Shown here: piece by piece, positions 16,863-24,099 of the stretch
How the letters are laid out: each line of letters starts with the position of its first letter
How positions within the stretch are numbered: position 1 is the stretch's first letter
Source: Natrinema salaciae
Lineage (GTDB): Archaea > Halobacteriota > Halobacteria > Halobacteriales > Natrialbaceae
Assembly: GCF_900110865.1 (NCBI RefSeq)
Contig: NZ_FOFD01000007.1
Span: 124,001 to 188,000, forward strand
Direction of reading: 5' to 3'
DNA: 64,000 bases
Translations under genes and position numbers: made by a program
The notes under the pieces: generated by a model
What the model saw: only the letters and a program-made list of their open reading frames with translations
Told to the model about the DNA's origin: nothing
Database searches by the model: none

Positions 16863-16975
16863 ATTCGATACGTATTGCTCCCCGGCCTTAAAAATGTCAC
16901 TTCAGAAATATCCAAGGTCGAACCCGGTCGGGACGACTCGCCGATTTCATTATCCGTGGCGGCGTGTACCACGCC

Positions 16976-17614
16976 ATGAGCGACGTTCTGCTCCCCGGCG
17001 GCCGCGACGTTCGGGGGACGCTGGAGGAACCGGACGACGAACCGGCGGCGATCGCGGTCGCCTGCCCGCCGCATCCCCGCCACGGCGGCTCGCGCAGCGA
17101 TCCCCGGCTCGTCGCCGTCAGTGACGCCCTGTGCGACGCGGGCATCGCCTGCCTCCGGTTCGATTACGGCTCGTGGGACGAGGGGTACGGCGAGCGGGAA
17201 GACGTTCGTAACGCCGTCCGGTGGGCCCGCGATCGGGATACCGAGCTCCCGGTCGGCGTCTTCGGCTACAGTTTCGGCGCGTCGCTGGCGCTGCTGGCGG
17301 CGGCCGACGTCGAGCCGGAAGCCGTCGCCGTCCTCGCGCCCACCGCACGGCTCGCCGACGATCTGGACGCGATCGAGGCGGTAGAGACGCTCGAGGCTCC
17401 ACTCCACGTCCTGTACGGCGACCGAGACACGACCGTCGACTGGGAGCCGGTCGTCGAGCGTGCGCGAGAGCGTGGCGACGAGGTCACCGCGCTGGCCGGC
17501 GACCACTTCTTCCTCACCAAGCACGACGAAATCGCGACGACGGTCCGGTCGTTCTTCGAGCGAACGCTACTCGAGTCCGCGGACGATAGCGAGACGGCCG
17601 ATCGACACCGGTGA
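16976..17614 (+). CDS. Alpha/beta hydrolase
   Basis: A 212-residue alpha/beta hydrolase. The oxyanion region is CPPHPRHGGSRSD, the nucleophile elbow is GYSFGASLAL (near residue 93, Ser), the acid is in YGDRDTTVDW and the catalytic His is in AGDHFFLTKH near residue 180. This resembles the small dienelactone-hydrolase-like or CocE-like haloarchaeal hydrolases. The start ATG at 16976 is used because it gives the common N-terminus MSDVLLPGGRDVRG and lies about 28 bases from a TATA-like ATTATCC. Substrate unknown. Confidence 0.85.
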   Translation: MSDVLLPGGRDVRGTLEEPDDEPAAIAVACPPHPRHGGSRSDPRLVAVSDALCDAGIACLRFDYGSWDEGYGEREDVRNAVRWARDRDTELPVGVFGYSFGASLALLAAADVEPEAVAVLAPTARLADDLDAIEAVETLEAPLHVLYGDRDTTVDWEPVVERARERGDEVTALAGDHFFLTKHDEIATTVRSFFERTLLESADDSETADRHR

Positions 17615-17731
17615 CACTCTCGGGGACGAGACAGTCACTGCCGGACCCGAGAACCGTTTTCCGCGTGCCGCGAGTACGCCCGCCGATGCGGCACCGACGC
17701 TCGACCGAGACCGGGACGCCCGTCCGAACCG

Positions 17732-18634
17732 ATGTCCGCTGATTGCCACCCGTCGGTCCAGCGAGCCGAAACCTGGACCGAGCTCCAGCAGCTGATCACG
17801 CAGGAGATGTGGACGGCCGACATCGGCCGCCACCGCTCGCCCTACGTGTTCCGCGGCGTATCGGACCAGTCGTTCACCCTCGAGACGTCGATCAAGCGCT
17901 TCGTCGGCGACTCGGGAAAGTGGCCCCTCGAGCTCCTGTTGCTCCGTAACTTCGCCCAGTACGGAGCGAACGAGATCGACGAGCCCCGATCCGTCTGGCA
18001 CCTGCTCTCGCTCGCGCAACACTACGGGCTGCCGACGCGGCTGCTCGACTGGTCGTTTTCGCCGCTCGTGGCGGCGTACTTCGCAACCGTCGCCGGCGAC
18101 ACCGACCACGACGGGGCGATCTGGGCCGTCGACTACCGGCAACTGCACGCCGACCTCCCGGACTACTACCAGGATGTTCTCGAGATGACGGAGACCCACA
18201 TGCTCGACACGCACCTCCTCTCGAACGTGACTCTCGAGTACCAACTGCACGGGGATCGTCCCGACGGTGACGGACTCCCGCCGGTCCGGAGCCTCAACGA
18301 CGTGTCCCGCGTCGACGAACTGTGGCAGGAGCTGTGGGCTCCCGACGACGCCCGCGACGAGTACGTCATGTTCTTCCGGCCGCCCGCGATCGACGACCGC
18401 ATCGCCAACCAGGCGGCCGTCTTCTCGTTTCAGTCCGATCCGCGGCTGGTCCTCGACCGCTGGCTCGCGGACCGACCCGATTGCTATCGGAAAATCGTCA
18501 TTCCGGGCGAACGCAAGCTCGAGTTCCGCGACACGCTCGACCAACTGAACGTCAACCATCGAACGCTGTTCCCCGGGCTGGAGGGGCTGGCAACCTGGCT
18601 CAAGCAGTACTATCAGCCACAGGCCGGCGAGTGA
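17732..18634 (+). CDS. FRG-domain protein
   Basis: A 300-residue FRG-domain protein. The domain hallmarks are visible: YVFRGVSDQSFTLETSIKR (about residues 38-56) and AQHYGLPTRLLDWSFSPLVAAYFA (about 97-120). The RLLDW motif is the most conserved part of the family. FRG proteins are of uncertain biochemical function and are often found in mobile or defence-related regions as putative effectors. Here the gene is alone, 117 bases after the hydrolase on the same strand, with normal haloarchaeal codon use. A defence role is only a possibility. Confidence 0.85.
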   Translation: MSADCHPSVQRAETWTELQQLITQEMWTADIGRHRSPYVFRGVSDQSFTLETSIKRFVGDSGKWPLELLLLRNFAQYGANEIDEPRSVWHLLSLAQHYGLPTRLLDWSFSPLVAAYFATVAGDTDHDGAIWAVDYRQLHADLPDYYQDVLEMTETHMLDTHLLSNVTLEYQLHGDRPDGDGLPPVRSLNDVSRVDELWQELWAPDDARDEYVMFFRPPAIDDRIANQAAVFSFQSDPRLVLDRWLADRPDCYRKIVIPGERKLEFRDTLDQLNVNHRTLFPGLEGLATWLKQYYQPQAGE

Positions 18635-18810
18635 CAGCCGTCTGCCAGACTCGGGCCGCCGTCGCCCCAGTGTCTCAGCGGCAGCCCGCCTGATCCGGAG
18701 TGCGTTGTAGTCGATGCGGTCTCCCGAACGGCGCTCGCAGTTCGTCGCGGCACGTCGACTACCCACGGGAGCCCGTGCGAGACGTCTCGCGAGGGCTCGT
18801 CGGGCCGTGA

Positions 18811-19155
18811 CTACTCGTCCGAGAGCCGCTGGATGGGCAGTTCGGCGGCGGGCGTCCGAAGGGACGACTCGAGGTCGTCGAAGACGTCCATGAGCACGAC
18901 CGATTCCCGGTCGTAGCTGACGACGTCGTGCTCGGCGAGCCGCGGTAGGTGGTTGTGAACGAGCGAAACGGTAACCCGTCGCTGGGTTTCTCGGCCGACG
19001 TTCTCCGGGCGCACGTCTTCCTCTCGAGCGGCGATCCGACGGGCGAGCGCGTCGATATTCCCCGTTCCCTCCTGACGCAGGAGTGTCAGCAGGTGCAGTC
19101 GCTCGGAATCGGCGAGCAGCGCGTGGGCAGTGTCTTCCGCGAGTTCGGGTGACAT
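18811..19155 (-). CDS. DUF7344-type winged-helix regulator (short form)
   Basis: A 114-residue haloarchaeal winged-helix protein. It opens with a helix pair (LADSERLHLLTLLRQEGTG), continues with a helical DALARRIAAREEDV segment, and has the family signature VSLVHNHLPRLAEHDVVSYDRESVVL (about residues 66-91). The LVHNHLPRL motif is shared with the double-domain regulator at 31738. These proteins are numerous in haloarchaea and act as regulators, mostly with unknown targets. It stands alone on the minus strand. Confidence 0.8.
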   Translation of the reverse strand: MSPELAEDTAHALLADSERLHLLTLLRQEGTGNIDALARRIAAREEDVRPENVGRETQRRVTVSLVHNHLPRLAEHDVVSYDRESVVLMDVFDDLESSLRTPAAELPIQRLSDE

Positions 19156-19355
19156 CAGTAACAGCGGGTTACGTCCCGCTCAAGTCAACACTTACTCCAA
19201 CACGATTTGGATGTGTAGTCGTCGATCGCGCTCACAATACGTTGGTAATCTGAAACCGTCTCCGCCAGCGAGGAATGGTCCGCAGGCGATCGCGCACGCG
19301 ACTGGACGCCGTCGACGGCTATTCAGCACACGTTCGGCGTCAGTCGGTGGCGACG

Positions 19356-19649
19356 TTACTCCGCGTTCGAGAGCTGCTCACCGATGTACTGGTCTTCCCA
19401 CTCCCGGCGAGCCGCGAGTTCCCGCCGACCACGAGCTGTGACCGAGTAGTAATTCGTCCGCCGATCGACCTCCCCCTTCTCGACGAGCCCCTTGTCGACG
19501 ATCGTGTCCAGATTCGGATAGAGTCGTCCGTGGTGGATCTCTTTCTCGTAGTACTCCTCGAGTTCCGCTTTGATCGCGAGCCCGTGGGGTTCGTCCTGTC
19601 CAGCGATCGTGTACAACAGGTCGCGCTGGAAGCCTGTGAGATCGTACAT
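19356..19649 (-). CDS. PadR-family transcriptional regulator
   Basis: A 97-residue PadR-type winged helix with the start MYDLTGFQRDLLYTIAGQDEPHGLAI, a helix YYEKEIHHGRLYPNLDTIVDKGLVEKGEVDRRTNYYSVTARG and a short C-terminal helix. The GRLYPxLDxLVDKGLV and RTNYYxLT patterns are characteristic. There is no C-terminal dimer extension beyond about 15 residues, so this is the minimal form. Its promoter has the inverted repeat TTAGACCTAA just upstream of the ATG, which suggests autorepression. Confidence 0.88.
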   Translation of the reverse strand: MYDLTGFQRDLLYTIAGQDEPHGLAIKAELEEYYEKEIHHGRLYPNLDTIVDKGLVEKGEVDRRTNYYSVTARGRRELAARREWEDQYIGEQLSNAE

Positions 19650-19650
19650 A

Positions 19651-19678
19651 TTAGACCTAATTTCTTTAGTTGTATAAG
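19651..19678 (-). promoter_or_regulatory. padR promoter and possible operator
   Basis: TTAGACCTAA (19651-19660) is a TTAG/CTAA inverted repeat starting two bases before the ATG. A TATA-like TTATACAA (minus strand, about 19671-19678) lies at the distance expected for a leaderless message. A repressor bound to the repeat would block initiation. Confidence 0.45.
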
Positions 19679-20083
19679 GGTTCCGAGATCCAGGAAGAAT
19701 GCGCGGATCGCTCGCGTTCGGGTCGGATCAGAGACCGGCGCGAACGGCTGACGACCGGTTCGTATCGTGGACCTGGTGGTACCTCGGCACGCGTAATGAC
19801 AGACATTTGAATGGTTGTTTCGGGGGCATCCGCGTCGAACGGTGATTCGTCGTCAACAGGTGCCGCGAGGTGATCGACTCTGGCCCGCGGAGCGGGCGGA
19901 TACTGCGCCGACTGACGGAGCCGGCTAATTCGACTTCACGAACCGAACTCTCGGTTTCAAATATAGTTATGCACTCCGAGATGTCGGACACTAATCGGCG
20001 TTGAAAGGCGATCCAGGGTCAGGGACACGAGTGCATCGACGGACCGCAGCGACCCGTCTCCGAATCGCGTTGCGGTCGGCGAA

Positions 20084-20254
20084 ATGGGGGTGCGGGTCGG
20101 TAACCATCGCGAATGGCAGTATCCCACCGTCGATCCGGAGCCGGACCGGCACACACAATCGGCGGCGTTCGACGCGAAAGGCAAATGCGTGGAATGGGAC
20201 GGGTACGGGCCGTTCGAGAAAAACGCCCTCGAGACGCTGGAATTCCGCCGGTAG
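20084..20254 (+). CDS. Possible 56-residue protein or gene fragment
   Basis: An ORF from ATG at 20084 to TAG at 20252. The product begins MGVRVGNHREWQYPTVDPEP and ends NALETLEFRR. The composition, with balanced acidic residues and aromatic residues, looks more protein-like than the overlapping frames, and the same frame is open upstream to 19967 without a start codon. It may be the C-terminal remnant of a lost gene. I recognise no family. Confidence 0.3.
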   Translation: MGVRVGNHREWQYPTVDPEPDRHTQSAAFDAKGKCVEWDGYGPFEKNALETLEFRR

Positions 20255-20611
20255 CCCTCGGCGGACCCGGTCGACGACCCTGCCATCGAGGGGTTCGATT
20301 CAGGAGGAACGACGCGGGATCGAAACGCTGCCGAAAACATAGTAGATGAGAGAGAACGATTGACTTCTCAGATCACAACTAATCTATCTCGTACGATTCC
20401 ATCGAGCGGAAGCTCGCGAATGCTGCCCTCGGCAACTGGGAGGAACACACGGATCGAACGCGGTCCGCAATTCGTGGGCTCCCCGTCTATCCAGCGCGCG
20501 CGGGCCGGCAGGCGAGGGGTCGACCGGGACGCCCGGTTCGAACCACCCCCGATCGCCGACCGCAACGAGAGCGCGCCGGGGACTGCGGAGCGACGCTGGT
20601 TCGCCCCTCTT

Positions 20612-20647
20612 TTTTGCAAAAGGCTGAATAACGATTATTGTCGTTAT
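20612..20647 (+). promoter_or_regulatory. Operator-like palindromes upstream of the TrmB-like gene
   Basis: ATAACGA (20628-20634) and TCGTTAT (20641-20647) form a perfect inverted repeat with a six-base spacer, ending six bases before the ATG at 20654. Further up, TTTTGCAAAA (20612-20621) is a perfect ten-base palindrome at promoter distance. TrmB-family proteins bind palindromes near their own and their target promoters, so this is a candidate autoregulatory site. Confidence 0.5.
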
Positions 20648-20653
20648 GGAGGT

Positions 20654-21793
20654 ATGGACAGGGACCCTCTCCGAGACGCGCTCCAGAACGCGGGGCTGAC
20701 CTCGTATCAGGCCGACGCCTACATCACGCTGCTCGAGCGAGGAATGATGCCCGCCGTGGAGGTCGCCAACCAGTGTTCCGTCCCGGTGTCCCAGATCTAC
20801 GACGTCCTCCGCGCCCTCGAGCGGATGGAGTACATCGAGACGTTCGACCAGGATCAGCTCCACGCCAGCCCCACGGAACCGATCGGCGTCCTCCGCGAAC
20901 TTCGGTCTCGGGGCCAGCAGATGAACCAGGCGGCGGATGCGATCGAGGATCGCTGGGAGCGGCCGGCGGTCAGCGACCACAAAGTCAGCGTCGTCAAACA
21001 CGAGGAGACGGTCGTCGACCGGACGCGCGACCTGATCCGGGACGTGGAGAGCTCCATCGAACTATCGGCGACCGTCGACCAGTTCCGAGCCCTGACGAAC
21101 GCGCTCGAGGACGCCCACGACCGGGGCGTCGTCACGAAGGTGGCCGTCTACGGCGCCGATCTGGAGGAGCGACTCGAGGACGCCCCCCTCGAGGGGACGG
21201 TAACGGAACTCCGCGCGTGCCGTATCCCGGGGCCGTTCCTGTTCGTTGCGGATCGCTCGCGGACGTGTTTCACGCCGAACGACTGGGCCAACAGGCCCTT
21301 CGGCGTCCTGATCGACGACTACATCCTCTCGCTGATCTTCCACTGGTACTTCCAGACCGGCGTCTGGGCCCTCTGGGAGACGGTCTACGAGGACACCGAA
21401 CCGCCACACGTCTACACGACCCTCGAGGAGTTCGTCCGCGACGTGGCACCGCTGTGGACGGACGGAGCGAACGTCGCGGTGACGGTCGAGGGGACGTGGG
21501 TCGACACGAACGAACCCTGCGAGATCACCGGAATCGTCACCGATATCGTCTATCCGGGTTCCTACCGCTCCGAGGGCCGTCCGTCCTTCGAGGACCTGGC
21601 CGGGTTCCTGCAGGTGCATCTCGCCGCCGACGGCGACCTGTACGACGTCGGTGACTGGGGCGCGGTCTACGAGGACATCGAAGCGGTCCGGATCACCCTC
21701 GAGGCCATCGAGTTCGACGAACCGACGACTGCGGCGGGTCGCGTCGACGTCGACGGTGCGCTGGACACCGAGCGCGAGTCGGCGGACGACTGA
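20654..21793 (+). CDS. TrmB-like sugar-responsive transcriptional regulator
   Basis: A 379-residue TrmB-family protein. Residues 1-75 form the winged helix (LTSYQADAYITLLERG, VEVANQCSVPVSQIYDVLRALERMEYIE). A helical linker follows (residues 85-120, VLRELRSRGQQMNQAADAI). The C-terminal half has the TrmB effector domain features TVDQFRALTNALEDAHDRGV and WVDTNEPCEITGIVTDI. Relatives respond to maltose, trehalose or glucose-type ligands. The gene lies directly upstream of a GH16 glucanase and a G8-domain protein on the same strand, so it probably controls glucan use. The start at 20654 is set by the domain edge and by the palindrome just upstream. Confidence 0.85.
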   Translation: MDRDPLRDALQNAGLTSYQADAYITLLERGMMPAVEVANQCSVPVSQIYDVLRALERMEYIETFDQDQLHASPTEPIGVLRELRSRGQQMNQAADAIEDRWERPAVSDHKVSVVKHEETVVDRTRDLIRDVESSIELSATVDQFRALTNALEDAHDRGVVTKVAVYGADLEERLEDAPLEGTVTELRACRIPGPFLFVADRSRTCFTPNDWANRPFGVLIDDYILSLIFHWYFQTGVWALWETVYEDTEPPHVYTTLEEFVRDVAPLWTDGANVAVTVEGTWVDTNEPCEITGIVTDIVYPGSYRSEGRPSFEDLAGFLQVHLAADGDLYDVGDWGAVYEDIEAVRITLEAIEFDEPTTAAGRVDVDGALDTERESADD

Positions 21794-21982
21794 CCGTCGG
21801 TTCGAGGATACTCGATATTGAACGCTTAATTTTATAACCGTCCACGGAATCAGGTGTCGTATCTCCCGGCGACCCGCCTCGACCCCCCGGTGACCCGCCT
21901 CGAGCCACCGCGTCGGCGGAGCGACGGTCCGGAACGACTCGGGGCGAGACCGCGGTCCGTCGGGAGGGGACGAACGAGACAC

Positions 21983-23830
21983 ATGACCGAGCAACGACGA
22001 CTGACACACGACACGAGCGAATCGAGCGGCACGAACATACAGCGCAGGCGATTCATGAGCGCCGCTGTGGCGGCCGCGGCGGGAGTCGGCCTCGCGAGTT
22101 CGGTCGGGAGCGCGGCCCCGGGAGACGTCGTCTTCGCGGTCAACGCCGCCGGCGGCGCCTACACGGCAGCGGACGGGACCGAGTATCAGGCCGACGCGAA
22201 CTACAGCGGCGGCACCGCCGCGAGCTCGAGCGAACCGATCGCCGGCACCGACGACGACACGCTGTACCGGACACACCGGTACGGCGATTTCAGCTACGAC
22301 GTCGAGGTTCCCGACGGGACGTACGACGTCGAGATCCACGTCGCGGAGACGTACTGGAGCGCGGACGGCGATCGGGTATTCGACGTCTCCGTCGACGGAT
22401 CGGAGTCCATCACCGACCTCGACGTCCACGCCGAGGTCGGCCACAACGCGGCGCTGGTTCGGACGATCAGCGGCGTGGACGTCTCGGACGGGACCCTGTC
22501 CGTCTCGTTCAGCACCGACGTCGACAACGCGATGGTCAGCGCGATCAGGGTCGTCGAAGCCGGCGACGAGCCGGCCGGCAAGCAGCCGTACGGCGGGTCG
22601 GCCTGGCGGCTTCCCGGCCGGGTCGAGGCCGAGGACTACGACGTCGGCGGCGAGGGCGTCGCCTACCACGATACCTCGTCGGGCAACACCGGCGGTGCCT
22701 ACCGGGACGACGACGTCGACATCGAGTCCTCGACCGAAGGCGGCTACAACGTCGGCTGGATCGAGCCCGACGAGTGGCTCGAGTACACCGTCGACGTCGA
22801 CAGCGACGGGACGTACGATCTGGCAACCCGGGTCGCCTCCGCGTCCGGCGGTGGTCAGTTCCACGTCGAGGTCGACGGCACCGACGTTACGGGTTCGGTC
22901 AGCTTCGGCGGGACCGGCGGCTGGCAGTCCTGGACGACAGTCGACGCCGGCTCGGTCGACCTGACTGCCGGCGAGCACGTCGTCCGCGTCTACTCCGAGG
23001 CCAGCGGCTGGAATATCAACTACTTCGAGTTCACCGATTCCGGCGGCAGCGGCGAGGAGTACCCGGACGACCCGGGCAACCTCGACGGCCGGTCGTGGAA
23101 CGAGATTCTGGCCGACCACTTCGACGGCGGCTCGCTGGACACCTCGCTGTGGACGGACCAGACCGGGAACGGTCACGACTACGGCATCCCCGGCTGGGGC
23201 AACAGCGAAGAGCAGTACTACAGCGAGGACAACCGCTGGGTCGAAAACAGCGACCTCGTGGTCGAGATCCGGGAAGAGCAGGTCTCGGACGAGTACGGGA
23301 CCTACGACTACACGTCGGGGAAGCTGGTGACCGAGGGCAACTTCGATTTCCAGTACGGCCGCGTCGACTTCCGCTCGCAGCTCGTCGAGGATCAGGGTCT
23401 GTGGCCGGCCCACTGGATGCTGCCGGCGGGTGGCACCTGGCCCGACAACGGTGAGATCGACATCATGGAACTCGTCGGCCACGAGCCCGCGACGGTCCAC
23501 GGGACAGTCCACGGACCGGGCTACTCCGGTGGTAACTCGATCGGCGGGGACTACCACCTCGACAGCGGCGTCTTCGCGGACGACTACCACGTCTTCTCCG
23601 TCGTGTGGGACCCCGGCGTCATCAAGTGGTACGTCGACGGCGAGCACTTCTTCACCGTCACCCGCGAGGATGTCGAGAGCCAGGGCAACGAATGGGCCTT
23701 CGACGACAACCCCTTCTGGCTGATCCTCAACTGTGCGGTCGGTGGCGAGTGGCCCGGTTCGCCGGACGGGACGACGACGTTCCCGCAGCAGATGCGCATC
23801 GACTACGTACGGGTGTTCAAAGAAGCGTAG
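21983..23830 (+). CDS. Secreted malectin-CBM6-GH16 endo-beta-glucanase (laminarinase type)
   Basis: A 615-residue exported enzyme. The N-terminus has a twin-arginine signal (QRRRFMSAAVAAAAGVGLAS, about residues 20-39). A malectin domain follows (about 47-195, FAVNAAGGAYTAADGTEYQA, HVAETYWSADGDRVFDV), then a CBM6-type module (about 205-335) and a GH16 domain (about 345-615). The catalytic signature GEIDIMELVGHE places nucleophile E491 and acid/base E496. Substrate-site residues WPAHWMLP and WDPGVIKWYVDG are present. GH16 members of this kind hydrolyse beta-1,3 or mixed beta-1,3-1,4 glucans. A TATA box (TTTTATAA, about 21830) predicts a leader of about 120 bases. Confidence 0.9.
   Translation: MTEQRRLTHDTSESSGTNIQRRRFMSAAVAAAAGVGLASSVGSAAPGDVVFAVNAAGGAYTAADGTEYQADANYSGGTAASSSEPIAGTDDDTLYRTHRYGDFSYDVEVPDGTYDVEIHVAETYWSADGDRVFDVSVDGSESITDLDVHAEVGHNAALVRTISGVDVSDGTLSVSFSTDVDNAMVSAIRVVEAGDEPAGKQPYGGSAWRLPGRVEAEDYDVGGEGVAYHDTSSGNTGGAYRDDDVDIESSTEGGYNVGWIEPDEWLEYTVDVDSDGTYDLATRVASASGGGQFHVEVDGTDVTGSVSFGGTGGWQSWTTVDAGSVDLTAGEHVVRVYSEASGWNINYFEFTDSGGSGEEYPDDPGNLDGRSWNEILADHFDGGSLDTSLWTDQTGNGHDYGIPGWGNSEEQYYSEDNRWVENSDLVVEIREEQVSDEYGTYDYTSGKLVTEGNFDFQYGRVDFRSQLVEDQGLWPAHWMLPAGGTWPDNGEIDIMELVGHEPATVHGTVHGPGYSGGNSIGGDYHLDSGVFADDYHVFSVVWDPGVIKWYVDGEHFFTVTREDVESQGNEWAFDDNPFWLILNCAVGGEWPGSPDGTTTFPQQMRIDYVRVFKEA
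22651..22790 (+). repeat. CBM6 repeat, copy 1 (in GH16 gene)
   Basis: The CBM6 coding stretch is nearly the same here and at 26856-26990 in the G8-domain gene. Both encode GGEGVAYHDT...GNTG.AYRDDDVDIE.STEGGYNVGWI. One run of about 36 bases is identical. This indicates module duplication or gene conversion between the two genes. Confidence 0.75.
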
Positions 23831-24038
23831 GTTCGACGGAAGACCGACCTCACCACCCGGGCCACAATCGCGGCCCACGTCTGTCCCCACCATCTGACCG
23901 GTCGCACGCGGGCGCTCTCGTCGACCGGACTGGACGAGCGAACGTCGCTACCGCGTGACGACCGGTCGTGACCCCGACGAGGGGCTGCGCACCCGGCCCA
24001 GTACTCTACCGGGGCACCGATAGCTGCGGGACCGAGAA

Positions 24039-24072
24039 TAAAATTATTTTAATATATAATAAAATAATTTTA
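24039..24072. promoter_or_regulatory. 34-bp AT-only inverted repeat in the G8-gene promoter
   Basis: TAAAATTATTTTA (24039-24051) and TAAAATAATTTTA (24060-24072) are perfect 13-base inverted arms around an eight-base A/T spacer. The whole element contains no G or C in a genome that is otherwise strongly GC-rich. It lies 28 bases upstream of the ATG at 24100 and includes TATA-like sequence. It probably sets the promoter and may bind a regulator as a dimer. Confidence 0.6.
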
Positions 24073-24099
24073 AGTTATAGCCATACGAAGTAGTCTTTG

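Larger units (their letters stand above)
19650..20653. other. About 1 kb gene-poor region
   Basis: No well supported gene. It contains the PadR promoter at the left, a TATA-like box with a tiny 11-codon frame near 19960-20003, one weak 56-codon ORF (20084-20254, listed separately) and the TrmB-like operator at the right. The minus-strand frames at 19728-19991 and 19957-20340 have Ser/Arg/Cys-rich composition unlike haloarchaeal proteins. Confidence 0.5.

Noticed and set aside
20280-20305. Sequence GGGGTTCGATTCAGG resembling a tRNA T-arm
   Set aside because: The T-loop motif is altered and no matching acceptor stem, D-arm or anticodon arm can be folded from the preceding 70 bases.
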